In this document: piece by piece, positions 50,701-61,013 of the stretch
Numbering within the stretch: position 1 is the stretch's first letter
Layout of the letters: every line of letters starts with the position of its first letter
NCBI RefSeq assembly: GCF_009870125.1
Contig: NC_046683.1
Coordinates: 14,083,001 to 14,147,000 of the forward strand
DNA from: Drosophila pseudoobscura
Lineage: Eukaryota; Arthropoda; Insecta; Diptera; Drosophilidae
Reading direction: 5' to 3'
DNA length: 64,000 bases
The notes under the pieces: model-generated
Databases searched by the model: none
The model's input: only the letters and a program-made list of their open reading frames with translations
What the model was told of the DNA's origin: nothing
Program-made: the position numbers and the translations under genes

Positions 50701-51399
50701 CGAACTTTGAATCTGAGTGAGAATTACCAATTTCTATACTGATGCCATCTAGAAACCCTTTGAAGCTCCTTCACACGCCCCGTGTGTAGTGATTTCGATT
50801 TCCCTTTTGTTATTCTTTTGCCTTTAGTGGTTTTTAGGGAAAAAATCGGATTGGTAAAAGTCTAAGCAATGCGTATTCCAATCTTTTTCCAGGTGGAGTA
50901 CGCCACCACAGAGTCGGTGGTGACAGTCGATTGGGAGAACGGATTCGTCGAGGCCTCGGCCGCCAGCAACGAAAACGTCACGCAGGTGAGACCTCAGACA
51001 TCATCCAAAAAAAGAAACCCCCACTGATCCAATGGCAATCCAATGATCTGCTCTTTCAACCCACAGGTTTTCAAGGAGCTGCTGACCCAGGCCAAGATCA
51101 CCTACAACCTGAGTCCGGCTCTACGGCGTCGCCGCCAGTCGCTGCCCCAGCAGATCGGTAACAACGGGCCGGGCACCCCGCTCCACCATCATGGCCATGG
51201 CCATCATGGCCACCACCATCACGGCGGGGCCGCTGGGGGATCAGCCTCCGGATCGGCCTCCACATCGGCGGCAGCGGCGGCCGGAGCTGCCGGTGGCGGC
51301 CATGGCTCGCATGCTCCGACGCCGGCACAGCTGCAACACCTGCAGCGCATCCAAGAGCGGAGCATGGGCGCCAAGCGCAACTCGTGCACCATCTCCTAA
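35115..51399 (+). CDS. Ras-like small GTPase, Ras-dva/RASD-like branch, five coding exons, 314 aa
   Basis: Joined exons are 35115-35203, 38044-38275, 45019-45216, 50893-50985 and 51067-51399; all four introns are GT-AG and the frame stays open to TAA. The product is a membrane-targeted signalling GTPase. Residues 1-47 form a basic N-terminal extension. The G domain spans about 48-216: P loop GSAKVGKT (54-61), switch I Thr79, DTAG (101-104), NKID (160-163) and EASA (193-196). DTAGSYEFPAMRALSI is typical of Ras-dva and RASD proteins. The Ras Gly12, Gly13 and Gln61 positions hold Ala56, Lys57 and Ser105. A basic RRRR (224-227) precedes a His-rich then Gly/Ala/Ser-rich linker (244-286), and the protein ends in the CAAX box CTIS (311-314). 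The family call is firm; the exact orthologue is not assigned, so no symbol is given. Confidence 0.95.
35204..38043 (+). other. Intron between coding exons 1 and 2
   Basis: A 2,840-bp GT-AG intron. It holds a GGCCCT run (36114-36137), GGGACACG-type repeats near 36390-36440 and AT-rich sequence at 37.1-37.5 kb. No nested gene or RNA is evident. Confidence 0.85.
38044..38275 (+). CDS. Ras-like GTPase, coding exon 2 (P loop, switch I, DTAG)
   Basis: The acceptor is ACACATGCAG ending at 38043 and the donor GTAAGT at 38276 (phase 0). Codons are strongly GC3-biased compared with the flanking introns. It encodes residues 30-107: the P loop GSAKVGKT, switch I with Thr79 in KRTIEEMHQG, and the G3 motif DTAG followed by SYE, where Ras proteins have QE. 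Confidence 0.95.
39840..39987. mobile_element. MITE-like element with 11-bp inverted termini and TA flanks
   Basis: CAGTGCGTTTC at 39840-39850 is matched by its reverse complement at 39977-39987, and both ends are bordered by TA (39838-39839 and 39988-39989). A 148-bp length, a CAGT start and a TA target fit a non-autonomous Tc1/mariner relative. There is no coding capacity. It sits in the intron between coding exons 2 and 3. Confidence 0.65.
41943..42060. repeat. GGGGA pentanucleotide array (about 23 units)
   Basis: A nearly perfect run of GGGGA covers 118 bp with one T substitution at 41987. It is intronic in the Ras-like gene, with the G-rich strand being the coding strand, so the G-runs are present in the pre-mRNA. 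The open frames on both strands here are products of the repeat. Confidence 0.97.
44734..44779. repeat. TA/TG compound microsatellite
   Basis: A run of TA units passes directly into TG units, with a second TG run at about 44815-44832. It lies less than 300 bases upstream of coding exon 3. Confidence 0.9.
45019..45216 (+). CDS. Ras-like GTPase, coding exon 3 (switch II, NKID)
   Basis: A strong pyrimidine tract and TCCTGCAG precede it and GTGAGT follows at 45217; both junctions are phase 0. It encodes residues 108-173: FPAMRALSI after the G3 motif, the hydrophobic strand AFILVYDV, the helix TFEEVRAIRDQI, then VPIVVVGNKIDLL with the G4 motif NKID. Confidence 0.95.
48521..48757. repeat. Cluster of ACTGCTTG motifs
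   Basis: The core CTGCTTG occurs six times in about 240 bp (near 48524, 48567, 48604, 48658, 48708 and 48748), usually as CCACTGCTTGCT or a close variant. Spacing is irregular, so it is not a simple tandem repeat. Two further copies lie near 44148-44177 in the previous intron. Confidence 0.7.
49665..49803. repeat. Long inverted repeat, 18-bp perfect arms
   Basis: TAGGGAAAGATTTCGCTT (49665-49682) is the exact reverse complement of 49786-49803, with a 103-base spacer. The flanking sequences (49641-49664 and 49804-49828) also align as an imperfect inverted copy, so the original arms were longer. It starts 80 bases beyond the stop codon of the nested - strand gene and may be in its 3' UTR, as well as in the intron of the Ras-like gene. 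Confidence 0.8.
49883..50581 (-). CDS. Nested intronless gene, 232 aa, function unknown
   Basis: A complete single-exon frame lies on the strand opposite its host, inside the intron between coding exons 3 and 4. The ATG (50579-50581) is in a good fly context (AAAA before it, G after) and an in-frame TAA lies 24 bases upstream (50603-50605), so the N-terminus is defined. Codon use is GC3-rich, unlike the surrounding intron. The protein is hydrophilic and basic: an N-terminal part with many Asp, Ser and Arg, a Pro-rich segment (VPPPQQPPLARHPAAAPRR), a central charged and Gln-rich helical region (about residues 85-150) and the motif HYPWPPMTQEDVASLEARL near the C-terminus, then an Ala/Thr-rich tail. 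There is no signal peptide, membrane segment or domain I recognise. Intronless nested genes in flies are often testis-expressed, but nothing here shows that. Confidence 0.82.
   Translation of the reverse strand: MDGKNKNFGRFLQCQGEGDSDRSIDSSRIQEPPFDLRDRSSRGLGAVLNSTGLFTAGSHVWPSVFVPPPQQPPLARHPAAAPRRSHEEKVAQGQIIKLLAVQEKTRTLVRSISKQLPTADHRRLFHEDVVRQQLHMERQHQSLLKQRLLSVKRANSGTVMRQYAPIRRHYPWPPMTQEDVASLEARLVADLAKLSLTTKPGTASQAAAATAQTEATRMSLDEKTPGNSDSSE
50893..50985 (+). CDS. Ras-like GTPase, coding exon 4 (G5 motif)
   Basis: The acceptor is CTTTTTCCAG ending at 50892 and the donor GTGAGA at 50986, both phase 0. It encodes residues 174-204, VEYATTESVVTVDWENGFVE then ASAAS, where EASA is the guanine-contacting G5 motif. 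It lies only 311 bases from the start codon of the nested - strand gene. Confidence 0.93.
50986..51066 (+). other. Short intron between coding exons 4 and 5
   Basis: An 81-bp GT-AG intron (GTGAGA to CCCACAG), near the typical size of short fly introns. Reading through it in frame would hit a stop after a few codons. Confidence 0.9.
51067..51399 (+). CDS. Ras-like GTPase, coding exon 5 (C-terminus, CAAX)
   Basis: The acceptor CAACCCACAG ends at 51066, after an 81-bp intron. The exon encodes residues 205-314: the final G-domain helix VFKELLTQAKI, then SPALRRRRQSLP, a His-rich run (10 His in residues 244-256), a Gly/Ala/Ser-rich linker, a Gln-rich helix and the CTIS CAAX box. TAA is at 51397-51399. 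Ser at the last position favours farnesyl- over geranylgeranyltransferase. Confidence 0.95.
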   Translation, partial: VFKELLTQAKITYNLSPALRRRRQSLPQQIGNNGPGTPLHHHGHGHHGHHHHGGAAGGSASGSASTSAAAAAGAAGGGHGSHAPTPAQLQHLQRIQERSMGAKRNSCTIS

Positions 51400-54300
51400 G
51401 AATTTACGAGTACGGGTAGTTTCGAACGAAGGCGAAGTCCAACAAAGAATACAATTATATACCAACTGAAGCTAAACTAAACGGTCTCCTACAAACGGTT
51501 TTCAATATTTCTCCAATAATACACTCAGAATCAGACTCAGAATCAGAATCAGACTCAGATGATGATTGATCTTAACAATACAATACAAATACAAATACAA
51601 ATACAAATACAATACAATACAATACGAGGGTAAATGAAGACTCTCGCCTCAAACGTACCTTGCTATCTATGTATCTATGTATCTCTCTTGCTCTCTTCCG
51701 CTATTATCGCTCCAATTACCAATTACGTAGTACCTATCCCAGTACCAGCCATGGTTTTTTATTGGCATCTCTTCTGCCTCTGGTTTCCCACTCTCAGCGC
51801 GAAATATAGTACTTACATACATATACATATACTCGTAATCAAATCAAATGAATGTTGTAGACCAAAGGTAAATCTCTAGACCCCAATATTAGACCATGAA
51901 ATTTACTCATTCACAAGCAAGACTAACCATAAAAACAACCCGACGTAAATGTCCCCGGACCGAGAGCCCTTAAACCGTGAACGAACTCCCGTAACGTAAC
52001 GGAGATGGTTGAGGGCGATCGAAGGCAAAAGCAAACTTATCGTCTTTTATATGTGTCTCTGTGTACCTTTTAGCCGTGTTTGTGTGTCTAGTTGCAGCTT
52101 CCTTTTTCCACATGATGCAGGAACATATAGCGTTATACAACATATATACATATATATATACATATATACCCCCGTATACCGTATACGGTACATACATATA
52201 AACGTACTTACAATACAATATATAGTATCTGTGTGTATAGATTAGTGCTCGAACCCCATTCCATGTACCTAACACAGCGCAAGCGTATTTTTGTAGACAA
52301 TAGGTCGATAGATCTGGGTTTCTCTTATCGGCGCCAGTGTTGAGCAGCGTAAAGCAGTGTTGGAAATGAACGCAATGAAAGACGAGAGAAACTTCAACAG
52401 AAACAGTACCAGAAAACGGAACCGAAAGCAAATGCATAGTTAAGAAGTCTTTTCGTTTCTTTGAAAGGGTAATATACCAAAAAAATACAAAAAAAAATAC
52501 CCAACACACACTCTTATCGATAGGATTATGTGCGTGTAAGTAGTGATTTTTTGTTGTTTACCGTTAGCTAGTAGCTAGTAGTGTTGGCTAATTGTGCGAG
52601 CCTGGCGAGCGCATAGGGCCACGAGGTCGAGAGAGAGTCGAGAGTTCGAGGATTAAGAAAAAACAAAGGTTAAGATTGAAAACGCAATGAAAACACCAAA
52701 GACACCAAAAGCAAATACAACTGAATAATGAATAATGAATAGAGATCTATATATATTAATATACCTATGTATATGGAGATGTTAAAGGATGATAGTATTT
52801 AGGAGAGCATGTTAAGGATGGTTCAGAACGGACGAGCGGACGAACGGGCCAAAGTGAAACGAAGCTATAAATTCTATATGTATACAAAAGTACATGTTAC
52901 ATTTTTACATACATACATACATCAGAATACCAACACCATTACATTGCACATAGATATACCCATACCATAATTCTAGCGAGATTCGACACAAACATTGGCA
53001 AAATACCACAAATACAGAGAGTTATATTTACATTGCAAGGGAATACTACAATATAATAATAATACAACCAAACCCCGACAAAAAATCAAAAAACCAAACA
53101 AAAAACCAAATCTTTAACGACATAACATACTAAAGTAAAACTTAAACTTAAACTTATATTGATATCGATATCGATGTGTTGCTTAACGAAATGCAAACCT
53201 TAAAGAATTTATGTAATTGTTTAACTCTAACAAATCGTACAATATCAAGTAGAAAGCATGCATTCGTATATCAGAATATACTATATACATAGTACATACA
53301 TACACATATACATATATATCTGTGCATGGGGGGTGAGAGGATGTTTCAGAAGTCCATGGCATGCCGAAGCTTCCGATACACTTGCAAAGTCCAGCAGAAA
53401 TATTCCGCTAAATGATCTCAAATTTAATTTTTTCTCGTATGGGAAAGGGGACGGAAGCGGGAACGTCCACGAAATGCATACGTTTCCGGTTGAAATTCTG
53501 ATACTTGGTTTCCATCATAGTAATGTTTATTTTCGGAAACATGCAGCTAAAAAGTAACCTATTTTACTATTTACAAAGCTTAGAATAGGCACTTACCATA
53601 TAATTTAATGAAACTCGATCCGAACTGTTTCCATCTCTCTGCAATTCAAGGACTCCACTTGAGGTCTCCAGCTTCTTTGCAAGTGTATAGGCCATCAAAT
53701 TCGAATGTCAAAAGCGGAATCCGAAACAGGCTTTTGTGAATGATCTATCATTATGGTATCGTGTATGTAAATTAGCTCGCATTACGATTGATTTAGTGGG
53801 GGGGGAGGCGCACTGCGGATGAATATCCTTCAAAGCTGGAAGTCGAATTGGAATTGAAATCTCTCTTACCAGGCGACAGGAGACGCAGTGCGTGCGGGCG
53901 TTTAAACTAAGTGAAAGCAAAGCCACGTAGAATTGACTAAGATGTTAGCCAGCCCTAGAGGAACCGGCGGTACAAGAGAGTAAAGGAGAACTTCTGGAGA
54001 ACGACTTGTTGCCGGAAAGGAGCTTAAGGTTGTGTCTGGTTCTACTACTTGGAAGAGTACCTTTTTCCCCCAGACCTAGGCTTGGTCCTGGTCCATAATT
54101 TTCCTCTTTCTCCATTTCGGGGAACTCTATATCAAATATATATTAGATATATAAGCATAAGTACATACATACATACACAAATACTCGTATGGATGACGAT
54201 GGCTCAGAACTTTCGCCTTGACTTGTGCATGTGTGCAATTGGATTTCTTTGGTTCCTAGACGCGTTCCGATTTGGCCAGAACCTGCAGCTGGATGTCTTA

Positions 54301-54460
54301 TATCTAAATATATATTATACAAATACATATACATATGCATATGCCGTATACATACATTAACACATATGTATAACACATACATACATATATGTACAATATG
54401 AGTAATTATAAATGTAATTAATAAACGGAGAGACGAACCGGAAATAAACGCAACGGGAGA
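51400..54460 (+). other. Probable long 3' UTR of the Ras-like gene
   Basis: AT-rich sequence without coding signal follows the stop codon. It has AATCAGACTC and AATAC repeats (51525-51625), TA-rich palindromic runs (52140-52200) and A-rich tracts near 53050-53110. The first AATAAA I find on the + strand after the stop is at 54420-54425, and a second is at 54443-54448. The extent is inference; an earlier variant signal, for example TATAAA near 52867, could be used instead. Confidence 0.45.
54420..54448 (+). promoter_or_regulatory. Candidate polyadenylation signals
   Basis: Two AATAAA hexamers lie 23 bases apart (54420-54425, 54443-54448) at the end of the AT-rich region downstream of the Ras-like gene, followed by a T-rich stretch. 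They are the first canonical signals after its stop codon. Confidence 0.4.
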
Positions 54461-57400
54461 TGACATTTTTTGTGCTTAAATTATCGCTTTTCCATTGTAC
54501 CGTTTCTTGGGCTTGAAGCTTGCCGGGAAAACTGTTTAAGCTTTTCATTTTCCCGCCTTCCGACTGAGCTTTGAGCTTTAAGCTGGCCCCGACCGTTAGC
54601 CAAGCATTTGAAGCAGATGCAGGCAAGCTTTTGGCTTTGCTGCCTTCGAGGCTGTGGGTGTGGCAAATCGGTAAGAATAATCGATAGTGTCTGCCCAAAC
54701 ATAACGGTAAGCCAGCCATTAGTGTGAGTGTGCGTATGTGGGTGTGTGCATGAATGTGTAAGCGACTGGAGTACAAGGCCAAACAAATGGGCGCAAAACG
54801 TGCAGGAGGACGGAGGCCCGACCTGAAGGTTATACAAATTTCTGTCCAGCCAGAAGGACCTCTGGCAATACCCTGCAATCCTTGACTCCCAAAAGTCCTG
54901 AAGAGGTCAAAGATGAATAAATATCTGATAAACGGAGAGAATGAAACGGAAGGATTCAACTTCACACTCGTTTCGAATTTAACGGTTTCAGATGGATGAA
55001 GATCGAAAATGGTGGATACCCATTATCCCATATGGGATGGAATTATTGTATTGCTTGCCCATTCTCTCTACCAAAGAGTGAGCGAAAAAAAAAACCGAAA
55101 TTTTCGGTTCAAACAGTAAAATAAACAAAAAATACGTGTTGAATGAATGCTCTAATAGTCATCCATAGCAGATTCGATCTCGGAATCATCTGGATCTCAG
55201 CGATTATAGAACAAAGTGAAACCAAATGTAGTGGGTAAACTTTTGTGACATAAAACAAGATCAATCAGAGTGTTAATCTTCAGATTTGTGCATAATGGAC
55301 CTCTTTTTCGATGCCTCACTTTAGCGAACTCAGAAAACTCAGAACTCTCCCGACCGCTGAATGCTATCTTTATATACATATGTATGTATCCCGGAACTGG
55401 AAAGCACATGAAATATTGTGAGAATACACTTTTCAAGTCGGTATGTATAGCCTCTAAAATATGTAAGCACATATGCTAATCCATTCCATAGTCCAATCCA
55501 TTCCGTTTCTGCTTCTCTCGTAGATTGATGTGGCAGCCGTTGGAGGAGTTCAGATCATCCTTCCCAGCATTCCATCTTTAATTGTGTACAAAGTCAATTG
55601 TAGATGTTTTGAAAAACACACTTCCAAAGGGAAATCATAGCACCGTAAGCCTCTAAGACCTCTATGACCCCCATGACTTGTGATCAGTTCAGTTCCATTA
55701 CAAATGTATTAGGAAAACAGTCGAATGGTTGTCCTATGATACCAGAATGCCACCTGCATATGAAGATCTATTCGAAGAAAGATCTATCCAATACGCATCG
55801 ACGTTAAAAGACTAATATATTTGCGCAGGTCGAAAAACTCTGAAGCTGATTATATTTTTGGAGCAGAAGAAGGGTCGCATTGGGAAGACAAAGAAGGCAT
55901 TGAAACAAAGGACTCTGAGACGAAAGTCAGCGAGATTGTATTCTGATATCATCTGTTACAATTAATTGTATAAAATTAAACCTACCACATACTGATGATG
56001 CTAGTGTGATTATTATTGTGTATTTTATGGAGCACAGGGCATTGGGAGCTGTTTTCCTCACTCTGATCGAAATGATCTTGATGAAAAGAGTGCGAGGTTT
56101 GTTCTTGGGAGAAAAGCGAAAGGATATTAGCACTAGTATCCTGCACCTGCACCAGCATCCATCAGTACATGTACCCCTGATTTTTGCACGTAGCTCAACT
56201 GTTTGCCGCACGAGAAAGAAAGCAAGGCCAAAGAGGACAATGTCTTTTCATATCAAAACAGACGCAGGCGCAGATCGGGTCACGTTGCGTATGAACCGCA
56301 TACTGTACGGCGTATACATGTACGTACGTACACGTGCCTCCATCCATCCGTGCCCGTGCCTGTGCCCCTGCATCTGTGTATCTGGATGTGTGTGTGTACG
56401 GGTATTACGGGTCTGTGTGTGTGTGCGAATCGTAGTACTACTTTCTCGTACACGTCAAATACTACGGCATCGGCATCGACTGCTGTGACCTGCCATGCCA
56501 TGTGCCCCATGGCTGTGGCTGTGGCTGTGCCGGCGCCGGGGCCGGGTTCCCTTTCAATGTTGGCTGGTGGGTCGATTGGTGGCTCCGTCGCTGGGTCGCC
56601 GGCAGTTGACAGCACAGCTGCCTGTCTGCCTGTCCTGGCTGCTGCCACAGTGCCACACGGGCATTTCAACGTGCAACGCTGGCGCGCCACAAACAGAAAC
56701 CGAAACAGACGTCAAAAACACGGGCCGACGCCACATCTCAAATAAAATGCAGTCGCATAATCCATGGAAAGTTCCGTGTATTTTGCCGCTTGGCGCGGAC
56801 GGAAATGAAAGTGGAAATTAAAATGAAAATGAAAATGGATATGGAAAAAGACATAAAGACGAGCAAAGCTCTAAGAAATTTCTGCGCGGTTGGTTACGTT
56901 GAGCATCCAAAACGGAAATCGGCTTGGACGGGATATTGGTTCATATTGTACATACATACATATGTACATGTGTATGTATATATGTATGAGTGTGTGTATC
57001 CACAGCAGTCGTACGTGCACAACACGTGAGTGACCTTGAGCCAGCCCCCCCCCCCTTGCATACAGCAGACCCAGGGGGTGGCCCAGACCTTGAACATACG
57101 CGTGCCTACGGGGGTTCTAGAAGGAGGCCTGCCTTTTACCAAGGATTATCAGGAGCATACAGCCATCCCCATTACCCTTCCCCTTGCCCCTAACATGACG
57201 TGATCAGGGCCCGTTGACCCACTCCGACTTCGACTTTGACTCGTTTGCGAATGATTTTCGAGCAAAGTTCAGCGAAAATTCAAGATCATTGCCATCTCAC
57301 GCCAGACGGCGTTACAGAAAGCGACCAACCACATGGCAGGCCAAAGATTTCGAGTACGGTCCAAGCTGAGTCTGAAGATAAGCAGCGGCGAGAGCAGAGC

Positions 57401-57770
57401 AGAACCATCTCTCAGTTCCGGTGATAGCGCGGGCCCGAGTTGCACGATAAGTACCAGGAATTGCAGAACAGACCAGACCACATTCGGAACCAAGACCCGA
57501 GACCCGAGACCCCCGTACTAGTATGGTCATTCCCATTCCCTGACCAATGTGGGCGAGTTATGTGCGATAAGAAAATCACAAGCTGTTTCTTCTTTGCTCT
57601 TTTGTATCGAATAGTTTTCTGATTGTTTCCATTTTCTTTCTCATTTGTTTCATTTGCTTGGCGGGCAATCAGTGGAGCCCGTTCGGAGAATAGGGTTTAT
57701 CAGGCATATCCTAATGTGTGCGGTGGCATGCTGCATGGGTGTGTGCATGACGCGCCACTCAGCCGCGCAG
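54461..57770. other. Non-coding block right of the Ras-like gene
   Basis: No supported gene. Open frames on either strand (for example 54357-54965 on -, 56006-56488 on +) run through AAGCTT-rich or TG-rich sequence and lack codon bias. A short open piece near 55828-55971 (+) reads lysine- and arginine-rich but is isolated. A C9 run lies near 57045. Confidence 0.5.
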
Positions 57771-57774
57771 TGCC

Positions 57775-57837
57775 TTAAAAGGCGGCTGCCAAATGGACAA
57801 CACTCAGTCGCACTTAGTCGTCGCCTTCGCTCGGTCG
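57775..57837 (+). promoter_or_regulatory. Core promoter: TATA + initiator + DPE
   Basis: A TATA-like TTAAAA is at 57775-57780. TCAGTC at 57804-57809 matches the initiator TCAKTY, with its A at 57806 as +1, which puts the TATA start at -31. GGTCG at 57833-57837 falls at +28 to +32 and matches the DPE consensus RGWYV exactly. All three elements are in register on the + strand. The downstream transcript would begin AGTCGCACTTAGTCG. No ATG frame of note follows closely; a possible donor GTGAGT is near 57979. Confidence 0.65.
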
Positions 57838-60800
57838 CCCCGACAAATAAATTCAACAAATATCAAAGCAACAAATACTGTTTAAGCTGTTGCCATTATT
57901 ATGAAATTTTGTTCGGTTTTTTTTTTTTTTTAATGACAAAGTTCTGTGAATTCCCGCCACAAAAGAGAAACAAATTGTATGTGAGTCTCTCACATGGCTG
58001 GTCTAGCTGACTTGTTTCTAATATTGCTAGCTGCCTTGTGAAGGGCTTACGTGTTTTTGTGGCCCAACGTAAAGCCGAAAATCGTCAAATATTTCAACAG
58101 ATGTTCAAAACATCATTAAACACAATTTCTCACATTTAAAAATTGAATTGTGCGCGCCTACCGAGGCAACAACCCAAATAGATGCCGCCACCAATCGATG
58201 ACGATAAGAACTGCAGCAAATGTTCAGTGAGCGACCTCTGGCCCGGGCAGATGGCGTCAGTGTGCGCGATTATTTTTCCTTTGACACTGCTTTTTATGGA
58301 CGACACAACCAACTTGAATTGCAAAATTCACAATATATATATGTTTTTGCAAGTACTCTGTGCAGCGATAAGTAAAATCAAATGTCATTATTTTCGATCT
58401 AACGAAGTGAAACAAAAGAAACAGAATGTTTATTTTCTCAAAAATCGTAAATCGTAATCAACGGAACTTGATGATATATCAAACAACAAAAAAATGCATT
58501 AAAATAGTCGTCAGTCAAAAAAACCAATCACCTTAAAATATATATCGATGTTGCACCCCAGCAAGAACAAAAAAAATTACGCAAACAAATTCCAACGAAA
58601 ACCGAACACCGCTGTGGACACCCTCCATTTACGGCGTTTTACATAATTTTCAGTACATGTATTTTGACGACGGAATTGAGTTGAAGTTATATGTTGTATA
58701 TCATCAACCTATGAAATATCATTTTTAAAGTTATATTAAAGAACATATTGCTTAGAAACTTCCATATGAAATTTTTCAATTTCCGCTCTTTCAAATGGCA
58801 TTAGATTGAGTTTATATCCTTGTCAGTCATTTACATTCAAACATAGGCGCGGAGCCAATTATCCAGTCGATGGTATCGGTTGGTCGAACTTGTTCTCGTT
58901 TTCGTGGAGAGATTTTTCATCGCATCAATGTCCTTTTTCACCGCAGCAATGTCCCTACATTCCATACAAACTTACGTTTTATGGCTTGACCGTTTTTGTT
59001 CAAACCTGACTTTAAGCACAGTCAGTCACAATTTGTAGAAAATCTATTCATCAATCGAATAGAAGTATATGTTTTTGGTGTTGAGGGTCTTACCTAGGTA
59101 GTAATAAACAAATCGAATATCAAAGTCGAGGAATATGATGTTGATCAATGTCTAACATTGGCGACCAGTGGGTATTAAAATACACTCTATGAAAACAAAG
59201 AATCTTGAAGAATTTTAGCGCAGTTCAGATGAGAGCTAATGTAGTCTATTAGTCTTATTTTCCGCGACATGACTCAAGTTGATATCCTTTTTAAAAAGGC
59301 AATATTCGTTTTTTTTATCGGCATATTTACGGTATATTTTGAAGATGAGACGGTATATTGCGCTCATAGTTCAACGAAAAAATGAGTCGTTATCTTGAAT
59401 GGGCTTTAGAAAGGGGTATGGACAACAGGCAAAAAGCTTACTTCACAATATACCTTGAAAAAGCCGAATTCGTCTCAAGGTAAAATAGCCAAAAGGGGTG
59501 GATTTTGCCTTGCCATTTTGCACTCATTTTCCTGGCATTATGTAGCAAATGTGTAGTCAACAACTGCAGAACACACCTTGTTCTCTTGATCGATAGCTCA
59601 ACGGTCGAATGCCGCAAGCTGGGTGACCGTTTATGGTATTTTAAAAGGTCAAAATTGAGCCGACGGTATATCGGTATATTTTGGTATACTTTATCAATTT
59701 CATCTATTAAATTTAGTTTTAAAAGTTATATTTAAGAGCAAAGGGTATAGAAACATAACTACGCAGGTTTTTTTCTTTAATTTTCGCTCTCTCAAATCCT
59801 GGTTGCTCCTACACCTTCCAACAATTTCATAGTTGGGAGTTTTTGGTTCTCTCGCTCTCTTCAAATCGGTAAGGCTCTCTTTTTCGCTCTCTTTGAATCG
59901 GTAGCAACTATGAGTCCCATTCGTTACTTTTAAATTATGTACTTTAATTACTGTGATTGGATCGACATTGGTCGATCAAGATATGGTCATGATTGGAACT
60001 GCAATTCCCAATCATTGAAAAGGTAAACCCACCGGGAAATCTACGTGAAAGCTGGAGAATTCGGTAGTGATAAGTTATGTATTTGATATGTGGTTTGCAT
60101 ATCATACATATATTCATAAAAACTTTTTTCAGGTGGTTGGGTGCCCCTCTCTCCAGATTCAAATATATCGTACAGTTACGGGAACGGTTTTGGTAACTGA
60201 AACGGTTATGAATCTTGACAACATGTTCTTACTTGACCATTCCATGCATAAACGTTGTGGCAACATTAACTCATGTTCCGCGACATGTGCAAGATTCTGC
60301 ATACCCTAGGGAAAAGGATATTATAGAACTGCGGAATTGTTTGTCATCCCAGGCTTCAATTAATGCAGAAACTTCTCAGTCTCTGTTTAAAAGGTATTTC
60401 AACGATATTTTGAATGTATTGGTCTTCTTACAGAGACCAAAACTTTAAATCGGAATATACAAGAACATAATCAAATGCATAAACACGTCTTAAACGGTAT
60501 CCTTATATAAAATTAACGAAGTAGGGTATACAAATTGCCATACTCGGTTGACAAGCAACAAGTCTTCAAATACCAGCAACATTGACGTGACAACATTGCG
60601 ACTGTTTTTTCGTTGAATTCTTTCTTAAAACCATGTTTATGTCAAAATTCAATAAATGGGGGTACTTAGAGGTAAATAATCTTGAACCAAATTTATTCAT
60701 CAATAGCATAAAATTATGTAGGCAGAGCTGAGAGTTTTAGTTAGCCATCATTGTTTTACGAAATATCAAATTTGAGCAATTGGAACGTTTACTCTCTTAC

Positions 60801-61005
60801 ATATCCTCGGTTTGATGTTTTTCACTAAAACCTTTTTCTAGGCAAAAAAAATAAAAGCAAGTATTTAAAATAAACATGTGACGTAGAAAATTAATTCATT
60901 AATCGTATAAAATTATGTGGGCAGGGCTGAGTGATTTATCTAGCTAGTGATATTGAACGGAGTATGAAAAACGAGGAATATTTATAATAGAACTGGAATT
61001 CGTCA
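57838..61005. other. AT-rich block with diverged short repeats
   Basis: No supported gene. It holds CGCTCTCTYYRAATCGGTA copies (59853-59872, 59885-59904, shorter ones near 58785 and 59785), three diverged copies of a roughly 75-bp unit (near 59033, 60689 and 60886), CGGTATATTTT motifs at 59329-59360 and 59662-59694, and a 9-bp inverted pair TCATAGTTG/CAACTATGA around 59827-59912. Frames at 60067-60448 are short and unrecognised. It resembles a graveyard of small old repeats rather than a gene. Confidence 0.5.
60689..60960. repeat. Diverged direct duplication, about 75-bp unit, about 198-bp period
   Basis: The segments 60689-60770 and 60886-60960 align along their length, sharing TATTCATYAAT-type sequence, then ATAAAATTATGT, GGGCAGRGCTGAG and a TTTA-TAGC pattern. 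A more diverged third copy is near 59033-59100. Confidence 0.65.
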
Positions 61006-61013
61006 GTATCTTA

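Larger units (their letters stand above)
45217..50892 (+). other. Intron between coding exons 3 and 4, host of the nested gene
   Basis: A 5,676-bp GT-AG intron. It contains the complete - strand gene at 49883-50581, a GTGCTC repeat (46437-46473), the ACTGCTTG cluster at 48521-48757, a long pyrimidine-rich stretch at 48.89-49.4 kb and an inverted repeat at 49665-49803. Apart from these, no further gene is supported. Confidence 0.85.

Noticed and set aside
54357..54965. 202-codon - strand frame to the right of the GTPase gene
   Set aside because: There is no codon bias or domain, and it overlaps AAGCTT-rich and TG-rich sequence and the GTPase 3' end.
60067..60448. Two overlapping short frames that might be a broken gene
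   Set aside because: No recognised protein, and they lie in the repeat island; kept only as part of that block's description.
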